DNA of 64,000 nt from Hericium rajendrae (Eukaryota; Basidiomycota; Agaricomycetes; Russulales; Hericiaceae), in contig JAVRDV010000016.1 of assembly GCA_033439255.1 (NCBI GenBank), forward strand, positions 1 through 64,000, given 5' to 3'. Below are positions 30,801 to 42,329 of the stretch, in pieces. Every line of letters starts with the position of its first letter. Position 1 is the first letter of the stretch. The position numbers and the translations under genes are program-made. Under the pieces are notes generated by a model that had not been told where the DNA came from, did no database searches, and was given only the letters and a program-made list of their open reading frames with translations.

Positions 30801-33042
30801 GTCACGCTGGAAGAGAGGCAGTATCAGTCTGCACAGGCTGGGAAGCGCACGGGAAACTTGAACAAAGCAAAACTGGTCTCTGTGAGTCCTAGCATGCTAG
30901 AAGTCATGCAGATGCACATGAAGCACATCTTGAACAACTCGCATAACCCTGTTCTTGAGCGGTACAAGAGCTGCTTCTTTGTGCTTGAGGCAAAGGGGGT
31001 CAAGCTCAGAACAGTAGAGCTGGATGGGGATGCAAGTGAGTTGTGGGATACGTTTGAGGCTGAATTCTTTCAGCTGGATGTCGACTACATGCTGGACCAA
31101 GACAATGGAGAGTTCATAGTAGATCTTGGATTTGGCTTTCATCCGGTGCACGGCCGTCCCTTGGTGGGGCTCTGGAGATTGGATGCTTTGGAGGCTTCGA
31201 TGGGCGCAGGAGGATACAAGAAAGGACATCTTCACACTGCTGACACCTTTGCAAATTACGGATCTATGCAGGCGGAGATGGGTGGTGAGCGATCAGCTCA
31301 CACACAGGTGTTGTTTAGATCAGCATACAATCTGGAATATGAGACGCGTCGGGCAAAAGACAACATTCCTACTTATGCGGAGGATGCAGATGCTTACCAC
31401 CTCAACGATACGTTTCTGGGTGAATGCTTCAAGGCAAACAAGATATTTACTGGCGAGGCTAAAAACCGTTCATATGGGGTGCGAGATGAGTATCGGCTCA
31501 GTGGGTTGGCAGCGAAGGAAGTGCTGGAGAACTTTAAGGAGTTGGTGAGGTGGCTGCTTCTGCAATGAAATGCACGTGCTGACTGTCTCATTGTTGCAGG
31601 CGACTCGATTCGTTAAATCAAAGCCTATCCTATGGATTCCGTCAAAAACGTGGTTCGGATATCTTGCTGCATGGCTGGAAGCGCTAAAAATTACCCAGGT
31701 GGACATACATGGGATTGATGCTCCCAACGCGGGGACCATCTCTGGCGTGGTGAACTTTTTAATACGCTGCCTTTCTACCACCCCCACCAAGGTCGCGTCA
31801 TTTGTAACTGATTCTATGGCACAGCTGCATTTCAAGGCGACCAAGCATCGCTTCGGAATGATGTTTTTGCATGACTTGAAACTTGAAAATGACAACCCCC
31901 TCGATGCGCTGTCGGACGAAGATGCAAACGATGTTCGGACCCTTCTCAAGACAAGGAAAAAGGCGCCATTGCTTCAAAAAGGGCCAGCAAACACCACTCC
32001 GACAGAAGACTATCCCATTGGCCAGCATCCAAGCTGGGCCATGCTGTCCAAAACAGTCCAGAGCCAGCCTGCTCTGATGATGCGCCCGCCGATGTACGAA
32101 GTACTATGGGAGTCATACGCTACCGCCACACGTCTGTTTATAGAATTTAGTCAAGACACATGGCTGGTTCTGAACGAGGCATATCGCACCAAAACGCAGC
32201 AACCAAGCTCCGAGCCCTTGTCGTTGGAGGAGGCCATGGAGAAATGGCATGTGGAGACAGTTCTGGAGGAGATCAACGCAGTAGAGTCTCTCTGCATAGG
32301 AACTGGCCTAACAGGAGCTCCCCCAGCACAGCAAGTGACACCTACGTTTCGAGAGCGACGATCTCTGTTTTTCCCTGCTGTGAACACCCAGTTTCGGAAA
32401 ACATCACATTGGTTTATTCTTGCTTGCCATGCAGGGTACATCCAGAGCTACTGGGAGACAGTGAGGATGTTGGATGGCAGTGATGGCAGCGTGGAGCAGC
32501 TTGATCTGGAGCTGGGCATCCTTTTTGACCACGTGCAGTGCCTGCCAGTAGCGACACTGGATCAAAAGTCACGGAATGGTACTATCTGGACCACAAAATC
32601 TGGGAAGATTCAAATGGTAATAAATCCACGCTTTTACCGTATCCAGAGTGTAGGAAACAATGGAGCAATCCAGAGGCAGCCAAGAAGGAGAGGCGCACCA
32701 GGAATGGAGCCAAAAGGTGCATTGTTGAAGAAGCTGCTGGACGTCCGAAATTGGTCAGAGGAAAGTGCAGAGATGCAGCGGCGATTGGGACGGCAGCAGG
32801 CAAGACAAGCACGTCAGAAAAAATCCGTGCAGTCCAGGAACAAGAGAAAACCTCCAAAACAGAGTGAGAAGAAGGAAGATACAAGCAGCGAAGAGAGGAG
32901 TGAGTCATCTGAACCAGAGGATGAAGTTGGGCAAGACAGTGAGGATAGAGACACCGAAGCAGAGGAGGACAATGAGGACATGCCCAGCAACCAAAATTCT
33001 ACTGATGAAGAAGAAGAGGAGGAGGAGGAGGAGGAAGAGTAG
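27819..33042 (+). CDS. Large Ulp1/C48-like protease-domain protein, copy B (open)
   Basis: The gene starts at ATG 27819 with small N-terminal exons (Ala-rich helix, then Ser/Asp/Glu-rich). The main exon starts near 28689 after a TTTTCTAG acceptor and ends at 31544. After a GTGAGG..TTGCAG intron the last exon (31600-33042) ends in poly-Glu. The C48-like core has catalytic-type His in GGHFFSVIFD (His codon 29004) and Cys in GDGINCGPMTA (Cys codon 29226). Such proteases remove SUMO or related modifiers in known proteins. Downstream lie about 750 residues of unknown fold (blocks RFTDYGYRLMNRFHQMFYEG, DLGFGFHPVHGRPLVGLWRL), then an extension and an acidic, Lys/Arg-rich tail. I estimate 1,600-1,700 residues in total, far above the ~200-residue protease core. 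I found no frame break in the two long exons. Confidence 0.65.
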
Positions 33043-33303
33043 CTACCTTGTATTATTTGGTGCAAGTGGTGTAATTCACCCTTGAAAAAAGCCCGGTGGT
33101 GGAGACGAGTGCGAAAGCACATTTGGTGATTAGGCGTCGAGAAGGGGACTACTGGCTGCAGTCCTTGTCATGATACATTTGCCACCAGACATGGACGTAC
33201 AGAGAGCTCAAGACAGGCTTGTCCAAGAGGTCTGCAAGTCATATGTCGTCATTTCTCAGCGTTGGTATTTGTTACGACATAGAAATAATGCTAGGTACTT
33301 GCC
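33043..33303. other. Gap between convergent genes (B)
   Basis: Matches 12295-12555. Presumed 3' UTRs only. Confidence 0.4.
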
Positions 33304-33703
33304 TTAAGTTGAATTCAGAAGCAAGGGTTGGCTGTCGACATACGGAGCAGGAGCGAGTGGGGTGGAGGTCAGAACAGGAGTTGGCTTGATAGTCACCATG
33401 TTCTCAGGGGTGGAGGGAGGAGGCATTGGTCTGAGAGGGAGGGTAAGGTGCTGACCATTCGAGAGGTTGATCAACTCAGTGAGGCAGCGATGGAGGTGGC
33501 GAAAACTCCTTACTCTGGGCATTGAGAACCTGGTTCTTGGCCGAAGCGTAGATGCCTTCCTTCAGCGATTCAGACAATCTGTGGCTGTGCTGCCTCATTT
33601 TTGATGGGATATACCTCGCGTCTAGGGCGCAGGGTATAGGCCTTGCCAGCTGGATAGAAATACCCACCACTGAGACAGAAGTGCTTACAATGTAAGGCAT
33701 CAT
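33304..33703 (-). pseudogene. Small Pro-rich unknown ORF, copy B, frame split
   Basis: The counterpart of 12556-12954. One extra A near 33504 splits the frame that is continuous in copy A. Either this copy is decaying or the base is an assembly error in a short A run. Function unknown. Confidence 0.35.
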
Positions 33704-33774
33704 TGTCCTCAGAGTTGTTAGTTTGGCTGACCCACATAAGGGATTGTGACTTTGAGAATGTTTCAGCAGAAAAG

Positions 33775-34286
33775 ATGATGCAAAGAGCGTCACAACCTGT
33801 CAAGGCTGTGAAAAAAAGGGAGAATAGTGGGAGAATAAGTGCTTCTCAGCCAGTGCGTGTCTGTGTCTTGCTTTTGCATCCTCTAACTCTCGAAAGAAGG
33901 CGCAAAAGAGCAAAAATCAGGATGTAAATGATCAAATACCTATGCTGACAGTGCATGGGTCACAGCGGATGACGTCTGCCTTGATCGAATCCAGCAAAGC
34001 TCATGGCAACATGCCGGCAACGGTCGTTGCACCCATCCTTTCGGACGCAGACATGCTCCGGCTGGTTGCAGTGCCTGATGATCTCAGACTTGCCGTCAAG
34101 GAGAGCCTACAGGGTGTGCTTTGCCGCCTTGGAGAGGATCATTGGTTTACTGGTGATGTTGCACGACAGCTATGGGAGTCATTGGGAAACTTGAAGGACA
34201 CAGAATTGGCACTAGTGGCAATGCAGAAGGGAGCGCAGAAGGGACTGGATGAGTGTTTCGATGAGCAAATGGACAGCGAATTGTAG
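33775..34286 (+). CDS. Small unknown protein (~155 aa), copy B
   Basis: ATG 33775, a short GTGCGT..GAAAG intron and the stop at 34286 reproduce the copy A gene (13026-13537). Substitutions relative to A change a few residues (for example Pro to Leu in the IPM/T region) without breaking the frame. The helical C-terminal half is kept. No family is recognised. Confidence 0.55.
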
Positions 34287-35669
34287 GCTGTGCAAGACAG
34301 TAGATGATCTTGCTTGAAAGGGCCATTTATTGATTCCTCTATTCCTCTACTATTGCTGAGTATGCTGCGCAGCAATTGTACATGTTTGGTTGTAGTCTCT
34401 TTCGCACGTCTCTTCCTGTTTGCTCAAAAAGTCTCACATGTGGTTGTACACTCTGCTGCGCAGTCTGTAGACTACTCCATCTTCCGAGAAGTGTCGTTGT
34501 GGATTGAACGTCATCCCGCACTCGGATATGACATATATTTTCCACTACTGAATATGCTTATTAACGCATGCATTGTGTGCCCGCATCGACTTTAAAATCA
34601 CGGTAAGTCAGCAGTGCATTCTCTTCCATGACCATTATGCTGTCACACTTCCTACTATACAACCAGCACGTGTTCCCATCGCCTGCTGGTGACGTCCGAC
34701 CAGGCTGTGCATGACACATAGCGCACGATCGTTGAGGGGCGCAGTGTGCTCTGAGCAGGCATCCTCTCCAAGAGGTCGTGTGAAGGGCATCGTCGTGTTG
34801 TTTTTCTGTGCTGATTGGTTCGCTATGTGGGGCTGTAGGATCTCTGTATTTCGAGACTGATTGCAGGTACCCATAACCTATCCTTGCATATAAGCGAAGC
34901 TCACATCTGCACGCAGGCAAGCATTCTGCCCGCCATCGTGATGAATGCATAGAATCAGTGCCGATCTTGCGTATGGCATGCACGTTATCATGCAGTGCAA
35001 GATCTGGCACTGCGTCCCGCATACCGCGTCCTCGCTCGCGTTCATTGTTGATGAGACGAACGTGATAATGCCGTCGACGTGGTCCCGCAGCGCGACAATT
35101 CGTTCAGAGCATGATGGACGTCTTCGCGCTTGACGCTTCGATCTCGCGGCTGTACCACATCAGCGCATCCAGACACAAGATTCACTCTGTGTTGAGTACG
35201 GAGTACCTTGCCTTCCCACGCACGGGAAGGTGCAGAAGGATTAGTCACTGCGCCCGTTTATGCCCCTGGTTCGCTCTGGACGAGGTGCGTGCATTTGTAT
35301 CTGTATGCCTTTGAGACCTGAGTAGCCGCAGTACTATGCCGTGCGTGGTGCTCCTGGTGTCGTGCACGCGCTCAAGGTGGAACGACCGCGAGACGGCGAG
35401 CCACGTTGCGGAGGACTATTTGAGGATGCATTGTGTATCTGGCCATCTCCTTTTTCTCTCGTGCTTCTGACCGAGACGCACATTATGGTATAAATGCCCA
35501 GTTTGTTTCATACGGGCGATCGTGGAGGTCAAGAGTAAGTACAAGATCACGATTTCTAAGATGACTACGATCGAAGGGGTGTTAGAAAATTGGAGAAACT
35601 TTTAAATTGGCCCCCCCCTAGAATTCTATATATTTTCGTACCAAATCGTGTAGATGTTGCTTCTGTAAT
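34287..35669. other. Gene-free stretch of the duplicated block (B)
   Basis: Matches 13538-14920. No supported gene. A TATAAAT near 35490 is conserved with copy A. It ends at the empty-site position where the 2.9-kb element is inserted. Confidence 0.5.
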
Positions 35670-36099
35670 ACCATCTGAAAAATCCCAAATTTATATAGCC
35701 ATCAGCCACAATTATCTAAGCTATGAGAAGCTATATATTCAACATATACAGATATATAGGTCTATATTAGCTATATAGACTATATAGCTATCTATGCCGT
35801 CTATGTAGGCCTATATAGCTAGCTAACACAGCTATGCCTTCTATGTAGACCTACATAGCTAGTTAGCACAGCTATGGAAGCTATAAACATGTTTCTAGTT
35901 GCTATAGAGCCTATGTAGCCTATGTCCACTATATCACCTTGTCAGTGTAAGCTATATGCTATGATATCTGTGAGATAGACAGCAACTATATACAATATCA
36001 TGAGTATACAACTGATATAAGTCACATGAAAAGTAAGCCAAATCCAATCATATTATTGAGTCATGACTAAGTACAAAGATTTAAAAAAAATCTAGTTAA

Positions 36100-37310
36100 G
36101 TTATCGAGTGCCCACGCCGGCGCCTGGTGAGCGCGCAGATGCAGAGGACGCGGAGGTGACACGCGAGTGGCCATATGTCCGGGGAGAGGGCGGGACGTGC
36201 GAGCGTGGAGATGGCGCGCGTGGGCGTGGCGCGGTGCGCGCATGCGGGGTGACACGCAGGCGCGGGGGTGCTGGGCTCAGACGCGGAACGTCGCGCAGGC
36301 GTGCGGGGCATTGCGCAGGCGCGCCGAAAATTGCGCGCGAAACGTTCTGCACATGCGCGGGGCGCCAAGCGGCGTGCAGGGTGTTGAGCGAGCAGTGCGC
36401 GCGTGTCGGGCGCGGCGCGCGCGTGCAAGGCATTGTGCACGAGAGCGGGGGGGGTTGCGCGCGGGCGCGGGGGGTTACTGCAGGGGTAAGGGCAGGACGT
36501 AGGGCAAGCACATGGATTGCGCGGAGCCATGCACGGCCTTGCACGCATCGTCGGAGCCGTGCAGGGCCATGCCTGGCGTCTCCACGCCGACGGGATGTTA
36601 CGCAGGCCGCGGGGTGTTGCTCGGGCGCGTGGGCATGAAGGCCCCACGCGATGACGTGGCCCGTGCACGGAGTCGTTCGAGCATGGGGCTTGGCGGGCGA
36701 CAGCGAGATGTGGCAGGCGAGAGTGGGGCGTTGTATGCGAGAGTGGTGCGTGGCATGCACGGACAGGTTGTGTGAGTGCGCGGGGCGTTGCGAGCACGCA
36801 CGGAGTGTTGTGTGCGTGCGCGGAGCATTGCGCGCGCAAACGGGGCATGAGGCAAGCGTGGAGGGCCGTGGGCCATGGGCACGAGCGACGCGAGAGTCCC
36901 ATTGCCGTGGCAACGGGACTCTACGACGCACACATGCGCGAACGTGGAGGGAACGGACAACGATGTGGCCTGTGTGCACACGTCGTTGATGGTGCGCAGA
37001 TGGCGTAGCATGGCGTACGCACGCGTGCGCGCGCACGCGCCATGGCCGTGTGCACACAGCTGCGCGCGAACGAGGGCGGGGGGCCGTGCGCGTTGTCGGA
37101 GCCGTGCGCGGGGGTCGAAGCCCGTTGGAGTCGGGCACGGGGTGTAGGAGCTGCGTGCGGGGCGGGGATGTGATGCAGACGGGGCGGGGAAGGAGCGGTG
37201 GGGATATAAGGAGGCGCCGGGGTCGTAGGACGATAGCGCGAGGATGTGCGGTCGACAGAACACAGGATATCGAGAGTGTCGCTCGGTTTCGAGCGACACT
37301 CTCTTGATTA
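36100..37310. other. GC-rich low-complexity core of the 2.9-kb element
   Basis: This stretch is dominated by GCGCG, GTGCGC and CACGCG words and stays open in several frames on both strands because of its composition, not because it codes. Two hairpins are present: 36894-36906 with 36909-36921 (13-bp arms, one mismatch) and a perfect one at 37272-37303. Confidence 0.6.
37272..37303. repeat. Perfect 14-bp-arm hairpin
   Basis: Arms GAGAGTGTCGCTCG (37272-37285) and CGAGCGACACTCTC (37290-37303) flank the loop GTTT. It marks the edge of the GC-rich block and may be the end of a nested element. Confidence 0.9.
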
Positions 37311-37649
37311 GCACGAGGAAATGATAAGAATGCTTTTATTACTCACCTGCAACCCTCTCTACCTGTTGTAAACCCACCCTAACCGTGTTGGTGTTGATAG
37401 AGAACGAGAGAAAGTAAGCAAGAGAGGAAATAGGGAGGAGTAGAAGGGAGAGTGGGTGAGAACGAGTGAGTCTCGACGCGTTAACTCGGTGCTTCAGCCA
37501 CCGAATGCGCGAAGAGACCCAACAAATCGAATAAACCAGCTAGAAATACGAAAAAAAGACATGAACTATAGATCATGCATCCGAATAAAATACATGAGCT
37601 ACTTCTGTAACACGCGTACGGTATACTACTAGGTAGCACGGTTAAGACA

Positions 37650-37900
37650 GCCAGATCTAATATTTAGCCTTTGACGCGGCACTCGGCAGCGCTCGGCAGC
37701 CACGATTCTCGGCTTCGTCCGGGATTCGTATATAAGGCTCGCGCGACGCGCATTGTCTCTTGCTCTTTAATCCTCACCATCTCTTGCCACGTCGACGCTT
37801 CGTCGTCGTTGCTTGTTCGCTCGTTGTCGTTACTCGCTCGCTCATCATCGTTGCTCACTCGCTCGTCGTTGCTATATTTATTAAGGTAAGTTTATATTCC
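37650..37900 (+). promoter_or_regulatory. Promoter-like segment inside the 2.9-kb element
   Basis: A TATATAAGG box near 37730 is followed by a pyrimidine-rich stretch with CGTCGTTGCT/CGCTCG repeats and a GTAAGT donor-like site near 37886. No open frame of note follows, so any transcript would be non-coding or the promoter is a captured fragment. Confidence 0.3.
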
Positions 37901-38739
37901 TAATCTCTTATGTCTTGTGCTAATGTCTTTATACTTGTAAGCTTTGTCTTGTCTTATACTAATGTCTTCAAATTGTCTTATAGATTTTCGCTTTTGTGTT
38001 AGTTTAGTAAGCTTTTATATGTTATCTTTGTTATCTTTTAATACTAATGTCTCTTTCCTTAGAAATTTTCGCATTTTTGTAGTACTGGCAAGTCTTATAA
38101 TGTTTTATATTAATCTTCACTAATGCTATATTATCTTAGAGGTTCCTAATATTTATTATCTTGTATTATATAATATAATGTTGTAGTATATTGTTATGTT
38201 GTAGTTAGTCAATAAAATATCTTGCTGTTCCTTATCTTTTGTGTGATTTTCATGAATTGTCTACTTAATCAATATGTAGATATGTGTAGAATTTTATTAA
38301 GTCTAGTATGACTATAAATTTATATTATAACATTGTAATCTATTATGAATATGTAGAGTACTCAGCTAATTGTAACCACCAGAGCATGTATAGTATCTGT
38401 AGTGAATATAATCTACATAGCTATTCTCATAACTCTATAGCTATGTCTTGTAGCTCTATAGTTATCATAGCACTCTATAGCTATCCTAAGTAACTCTATA
38501 GCACTCTATAGATGACCCCCTTCTATGGCCATCTATAGAATAGGTGACATAGCTATGGCCCTATGACATTTATATAATCTATATAGAGCTCTATAGCCAT
38601 GTGGATTTTCTCAGATGACGTTTCGTCCAAATGCGACTGAATATGCACATGAACCCTGCTCTTCCAAAACAGAATATGAATATTGACTCTAACCTTGACC
38701 AAGACTGGCAGAGCGCCAGCTCTGTCACGTCTTGTATGT

Positions 38740-39460
38740 TTTGTGCGTTGTTAGGTGAAAACATGGGCACTGCACATACAACTGCCCCTTCACACCATGC
38801 ACATATGAATGGTTACCCCGTGTGATGACAGCATCATATGTATGAAGGCTGGTAAAAAGAGAGACCTATTAGAGGTGGTCTGGATGATGAGCACTGCATG
38901 AGCATGCATTCAATTCTGCCCCTGACATTGACTGTTCAAAGTGTGTACCCCTTGAACAAAGACCTTTCTCAAAGAATTTGAATATTGCTGATATGACTCT
39001 GAGACTTTCCATGTCTGATCTAACATACGCAAAGCACATGTACGGTAAGTTTGAGTGCAATCGGACCACACATAAATGCGTGGCCAAAGCCACCTCCTTG
39101 AGGAGGTAGCAGAGGGCAATCAAAGTGAGAACATGTCATATTGTCTGGAAACTCTGTGAGGATGTATATTGAATGTAGATAAACACTGTGCATTGACTAG
39201 CCATAGAGGAGAAGCAATAAATGGATTATTTTCTGCTGTTCAAATTGCACCTCCCCTCTGAACAAGATCTCCTCCAAATAATTTGAATACTGCCACTGTA
39301 GCTCTGATATAAAGCACATGCATGGTATCTTTGTGTACGATCAGACCATACACAAATGATTTCGTGCGTTGTTAGGTGAAAGCATGCACACTGCACATAC
39401 AACTGCCTCTGTACACAATGCACATACCAATGGTTACCTTGTACGATGACAGCAGAGCAC
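38740..39460. repeat. Left part of the repeat array, copy B
   Basis: After the 2.9-kb insertion, sequence matching copy A (14921-15490) resumes. A segment starting GTGCGTTGTTAGGTGAAA (38745-38830) recurs diverged at 39366-39455. One ~300-bp unit ends near 39186, where copy A jumps to the equivalent of 44708. Confidence 0.75.
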
Positions 39461-39499
39461 TGCCTGGTATTATTCCTCTCGCACATTTCTATGGATTCG

Positions 39500-39890
39500 T
39501 GTGATGAGCTATGCTAAAATTCAAAAGAGAAAAAACTGGCCTTGAGGCATGTATCGGAATCAGAAGACACAGAAAGGATCATCGGCAGTATCAATTTTAG
39601 TGAAATTGAATTGTAACCCTCAATAAGTGGCCTTGACAGGTTCTCCTAGACTATTGACAGTCATATGAGTGAAGCGTGAGGAGATAACTTATATATAGAT
39701 GAGCATTGAACTGTGAAGCAGGCGTACATGCTATAATTGTACCCTGTAAGCTTTTTTGTCTCCGAAACATGAAGTTTTGAGGGAAAAAAACTGCCAATGG
39801 TTAGGTTGTAAGGTTTGTAATATTTGCAAGGTCTATCATGCTCGTTGACATGACAGATTTTGATCTTCACTGTGCCTAGCTGTGAGAGAT
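39500..39890. other. Unassigned spacer
   Basis: AT-rich sequence with no supported gene. It separates the left repeat units from the duplicated small gene. Confidence 0.4.
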
Positions 39891-39897
39891 CATGATT

Positions 39898-40420
39898 TCA
39901 GGATGCCTTTCCTTCTAGAGATGAATGTTGTAAACAGATTTTCACTAGCTGAAAGGCTAGCGGAGGTAGACTGGGCTGACCACGTGTGTGAACAGCAGCA
40001 AAAATAAATAGACACATGGTAGAACTGTCTTCTTTGCCCTTGGCCTCTGCAATGATGCTGTCTTCCAAACACTCAAGGTGAGTCTTGCAGTTGCCCGCGA
40101 GTGTTCCATCAATGGAAATGAAAACTTTTATATCTGACTGGTCAAACCCACCAGTTGTAAACTCAATTATAAAGGCCTGATCAGCAAAAGAATTGATATC
40201 CATGTACCTTTTCTGCCTCACTCAGGATATAACAGAAGATTGAATTGTCACCATCTTGCTTCACTTGAAACTGAGGAAGCTGTTTATCATTGCAGGATAT
40301 TGAAACTTGCAGACCACGAAGCTGGAGTGGCATGCCAGCCTCCCTGGTGCAAGCGTCCAGAAATCAGTACTTGATGCTTAAAGTGTCTAGCTGTATAAAA
40401 GGTAAGAATATAACACAGGT
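39898..40420 (-). pseudogene. Unknown small gene, diverged duplicate 1
   Basis: On the minus strand, an exon fragment after a TATACAG acceptor (near 40400), a block QVKQDGDNSIFCYILSEAEK, a short intron and a block AFIIEFTTGGFDQSDIKVFI...NCKTHLECLE are readable. The same blocks with the same splice position occur in duplicate 2 (42330-43440). Protein-level conservation (FDQSDI, NCKT-LECLE, IIAE) between diverged copies argues that the family was once coding. I do not recognise it, and I could not build a complete frame from a start codon. Confidence 0.35.
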
Positions 40421-40726
40421 CAACTTCCAAGCTAAGTCACGAAATTACAGGATTCTGCATAAAAACTTGCACCGAAGAACACTAGTATGGGAGAAGGAAG
40501 AGACATGATGTGAACGTGTTGTGTTCACTGTCACACATTTTTTGGATTTTGAGATACTGAGGTTATTGAATAGCAGATACCTCAGGACCAAAACACCAAG
40601 TGGGAGGGTGGATGAGAGAATTTGGGAGTGCTGAAGGAGACAAAGAGATTATCACCCAGAACAGGATGAACAGCAGCAAAAATATTATAATGGACACATG
40701 GTAGAACTATCTTCCTTGCCCTCAGC

Positions 40727-42197
40727 AGGCCCCGTGAAGCTCCTATGTACGTTTCCCGACAGAATAGCACTTTTTGAACCAGATTTTGCGATTTTCCTTC
40801 CCGAATATAGAACTTTTCTGGGCGGTCGACGGTCGATCTTTCCCGTTTAATAGCACTTTTGGGGCCGATTTTGGCAGGGATTGATCTTACTAGACCGGGC
40901 GCGGACATGATCAAAGGCGGCCCGTGGTCCACCTTCTTACGGTGCTGCTCAATGCAATTGTCAGCCCGTGAGGCATGCCGCATCATATTGTGTTCGTCTT
41001 GCTTAGGGCCTTGATCTGAGATGCACAAGCCGAAAGTTGACCATGAATTCCACTGACAGGAGGACAACAGCAAAGCCTGTTACGCTTCTCGTGGGCGAAG
41101 GTGCGCACTAGCTTTATACAATAAAGATCCTCACCCGATTATTGCCCACAATATTTCAGATCTTTTTCTGAATCTAGCAGAGGGAAATGTCTGCATGATC
41201 AACATACTTGGATGAGGCAGTTCTGTGGTGACGCGCAGCGAGACATACTAGGGCGGCCGCTGCTATATTGGCGCAAGGCTCGAATTTTACAAGCAAGGCG
41301 CAAGTCGTCAACACTGTTCAAAGATCGGTCGACGCTGTCGACTCGGCTGCAGGTCTATCGTATCTGTCTCCATCGCTACCTTCCCTTGATGCATGTATGT
41401 ACCATTCCCTCTCTGCCTTTCGAACCATAGTCACATGGATCATTGTGATGCGGAGTCGCAGCGAGTCCGCCTCTTGTGCGCTGGCCGCTCGCATTGTTGC
41501 GCTGCGCCCGCTCTCGCTCTGCATCGCTTGCGCGCTCACGCTCTATCGCGGCTGCGCGCTCATGCTCTATCGCAGCTGCGCGCTCGCTCTCTTGCCATGC
41601 ACGCGTGCCGGCTGAATGCAGAGGGCACGCGCTGCATGAGTCTTGTCCCCGATTCGAAATCAGTGTCGGACACTGATGCGTGCTCAAAGGGCGTCATGAA
41701 GACTCATCATCCATGCCTTTTTCTGCGTGGACGATAAATTTCTCCTGCTTATACATGCAAAAGCAGATCACGTTCTTTATAACTTAAGCACAAAAGCATC
41801 ACAAGTACTGACGAGCAGCTTCGCAATAGCAACTTCGTGCAGTTGAATCCGAATACGGCGTCACACGACTCGCAAGGGGGAGCCCTTGCACAGACGAAGT
41901 CCGCGCTATCTTGCAGGACTGATCATTTTGATACGAAATTGCTACAAACTAGAATATGTGTAATGGTAGTATATGTTCGTACATTGAATACATTGAATAC
42001 TGTTCAAGCTTCGAATTATAGTCCCTCTAGACCGGTGCTGAGGAGATGCTGTGACAATACATCACAGATACGAGAAAATCCCCAATGTGACAGATGGTTC
42101 CCGGTAGTAGCACTTTTTGGACTCCAAACATTGAACTTTTCTCGGCGGATTTCGACCTCTCTGACCGGGAAGCATACATAGGAGCTTCACGGGGCCT
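40727..42197. mobile_element. Non-autonomous TIR transposon, 1,471 bp, 7-bp TSD
   Basis: The element starts AGGCCCCGTGAAGCTCCTAT and ends with its reverse complement; TIRs are about 31 bp with two mismatches. The target duplication is CCTCAGC (40720-40726 and 42198-42204). The diverged duplicate at ~40025 shows the same sequence without the insert, confirming the borders. No transposase is encoded. A 7-8 bp duplication is nearest to hAT-type elements, but the termini do not settle the family. Confidence 0.8.
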
Positions 42198-42211
42198 CCT
42201 CAGCCTCTCCA

Positions 42212-42326
42212 TCAGCAAAGCAGTCGGGGTGCTTGACGCGTCTTGAGGCCTTGAGGTCTCTTGACACCTCTTGCAAAGTGCGCCAAGAGCCCCCAAGGCC
42301 TCAAGGACCCCGACTGTTTTGCTGAT
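42212..42326. repeat. 115-bp foldback element
   Basis: ATCAGCAAAGCAGTCGGGGT at 42212 is mirrored by ACCCCGACTGTTTTGCTGAT ending at about 42326, and the inner GGCCTTGAGG/CAAGGCCTCAAGG pairs too. Similar sequence lies on both sides (TTGCCCTCAGC..TCTCC and TTGCCCCTCAGTCTCTGC), so it may carry a long flanking direct repeat. It is absent from duplicate 1, so it is an insertion. Confidence 0.6.
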
Positions 42327-42329
42327 GTC

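Larger units (their letters stand above)
35672..38617. mobile_element. Non-autonomous TIR element, 2.9 kb, CTATAG-rich ends
   Basis: Copy A shows the uninterrupted site (GTAATACGTTTCG, around 14921). In copy B the sequence CATCTGAAAAATCC...GGATTTTCTCAGATG is inserted there, and AC is present on both sides (35670-35671 and 38618-38619). The ends are imperfect inverted repeats of about 15 bp (CATCTGA-AAAATCC). Both subterminal regions (35690-36000 and 38290-38600) are full of CTATAG, TATATAG and AGCTAT motifs, as expected of transposase-binding subterminal repeats. No transposase is encoded. The 2-bp duplication and CA-start recall CACTA-type elements, but this is a weak assignment. Confidence 0.75.

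Noticed and set aside
36096-37314. Long Arg/Pro/Ala-rich open frames on both strands
   Set aside because: All frames stay open because the DNA is extremely GC-rich and repetitive; no splice sites, motifs or codon pattern favour any of them.
37350-37385. CCACCCTAACC as a telomere trace
   Set aside because: Only one CCCTAA unit is present; a telomere tract needs tandem copies.
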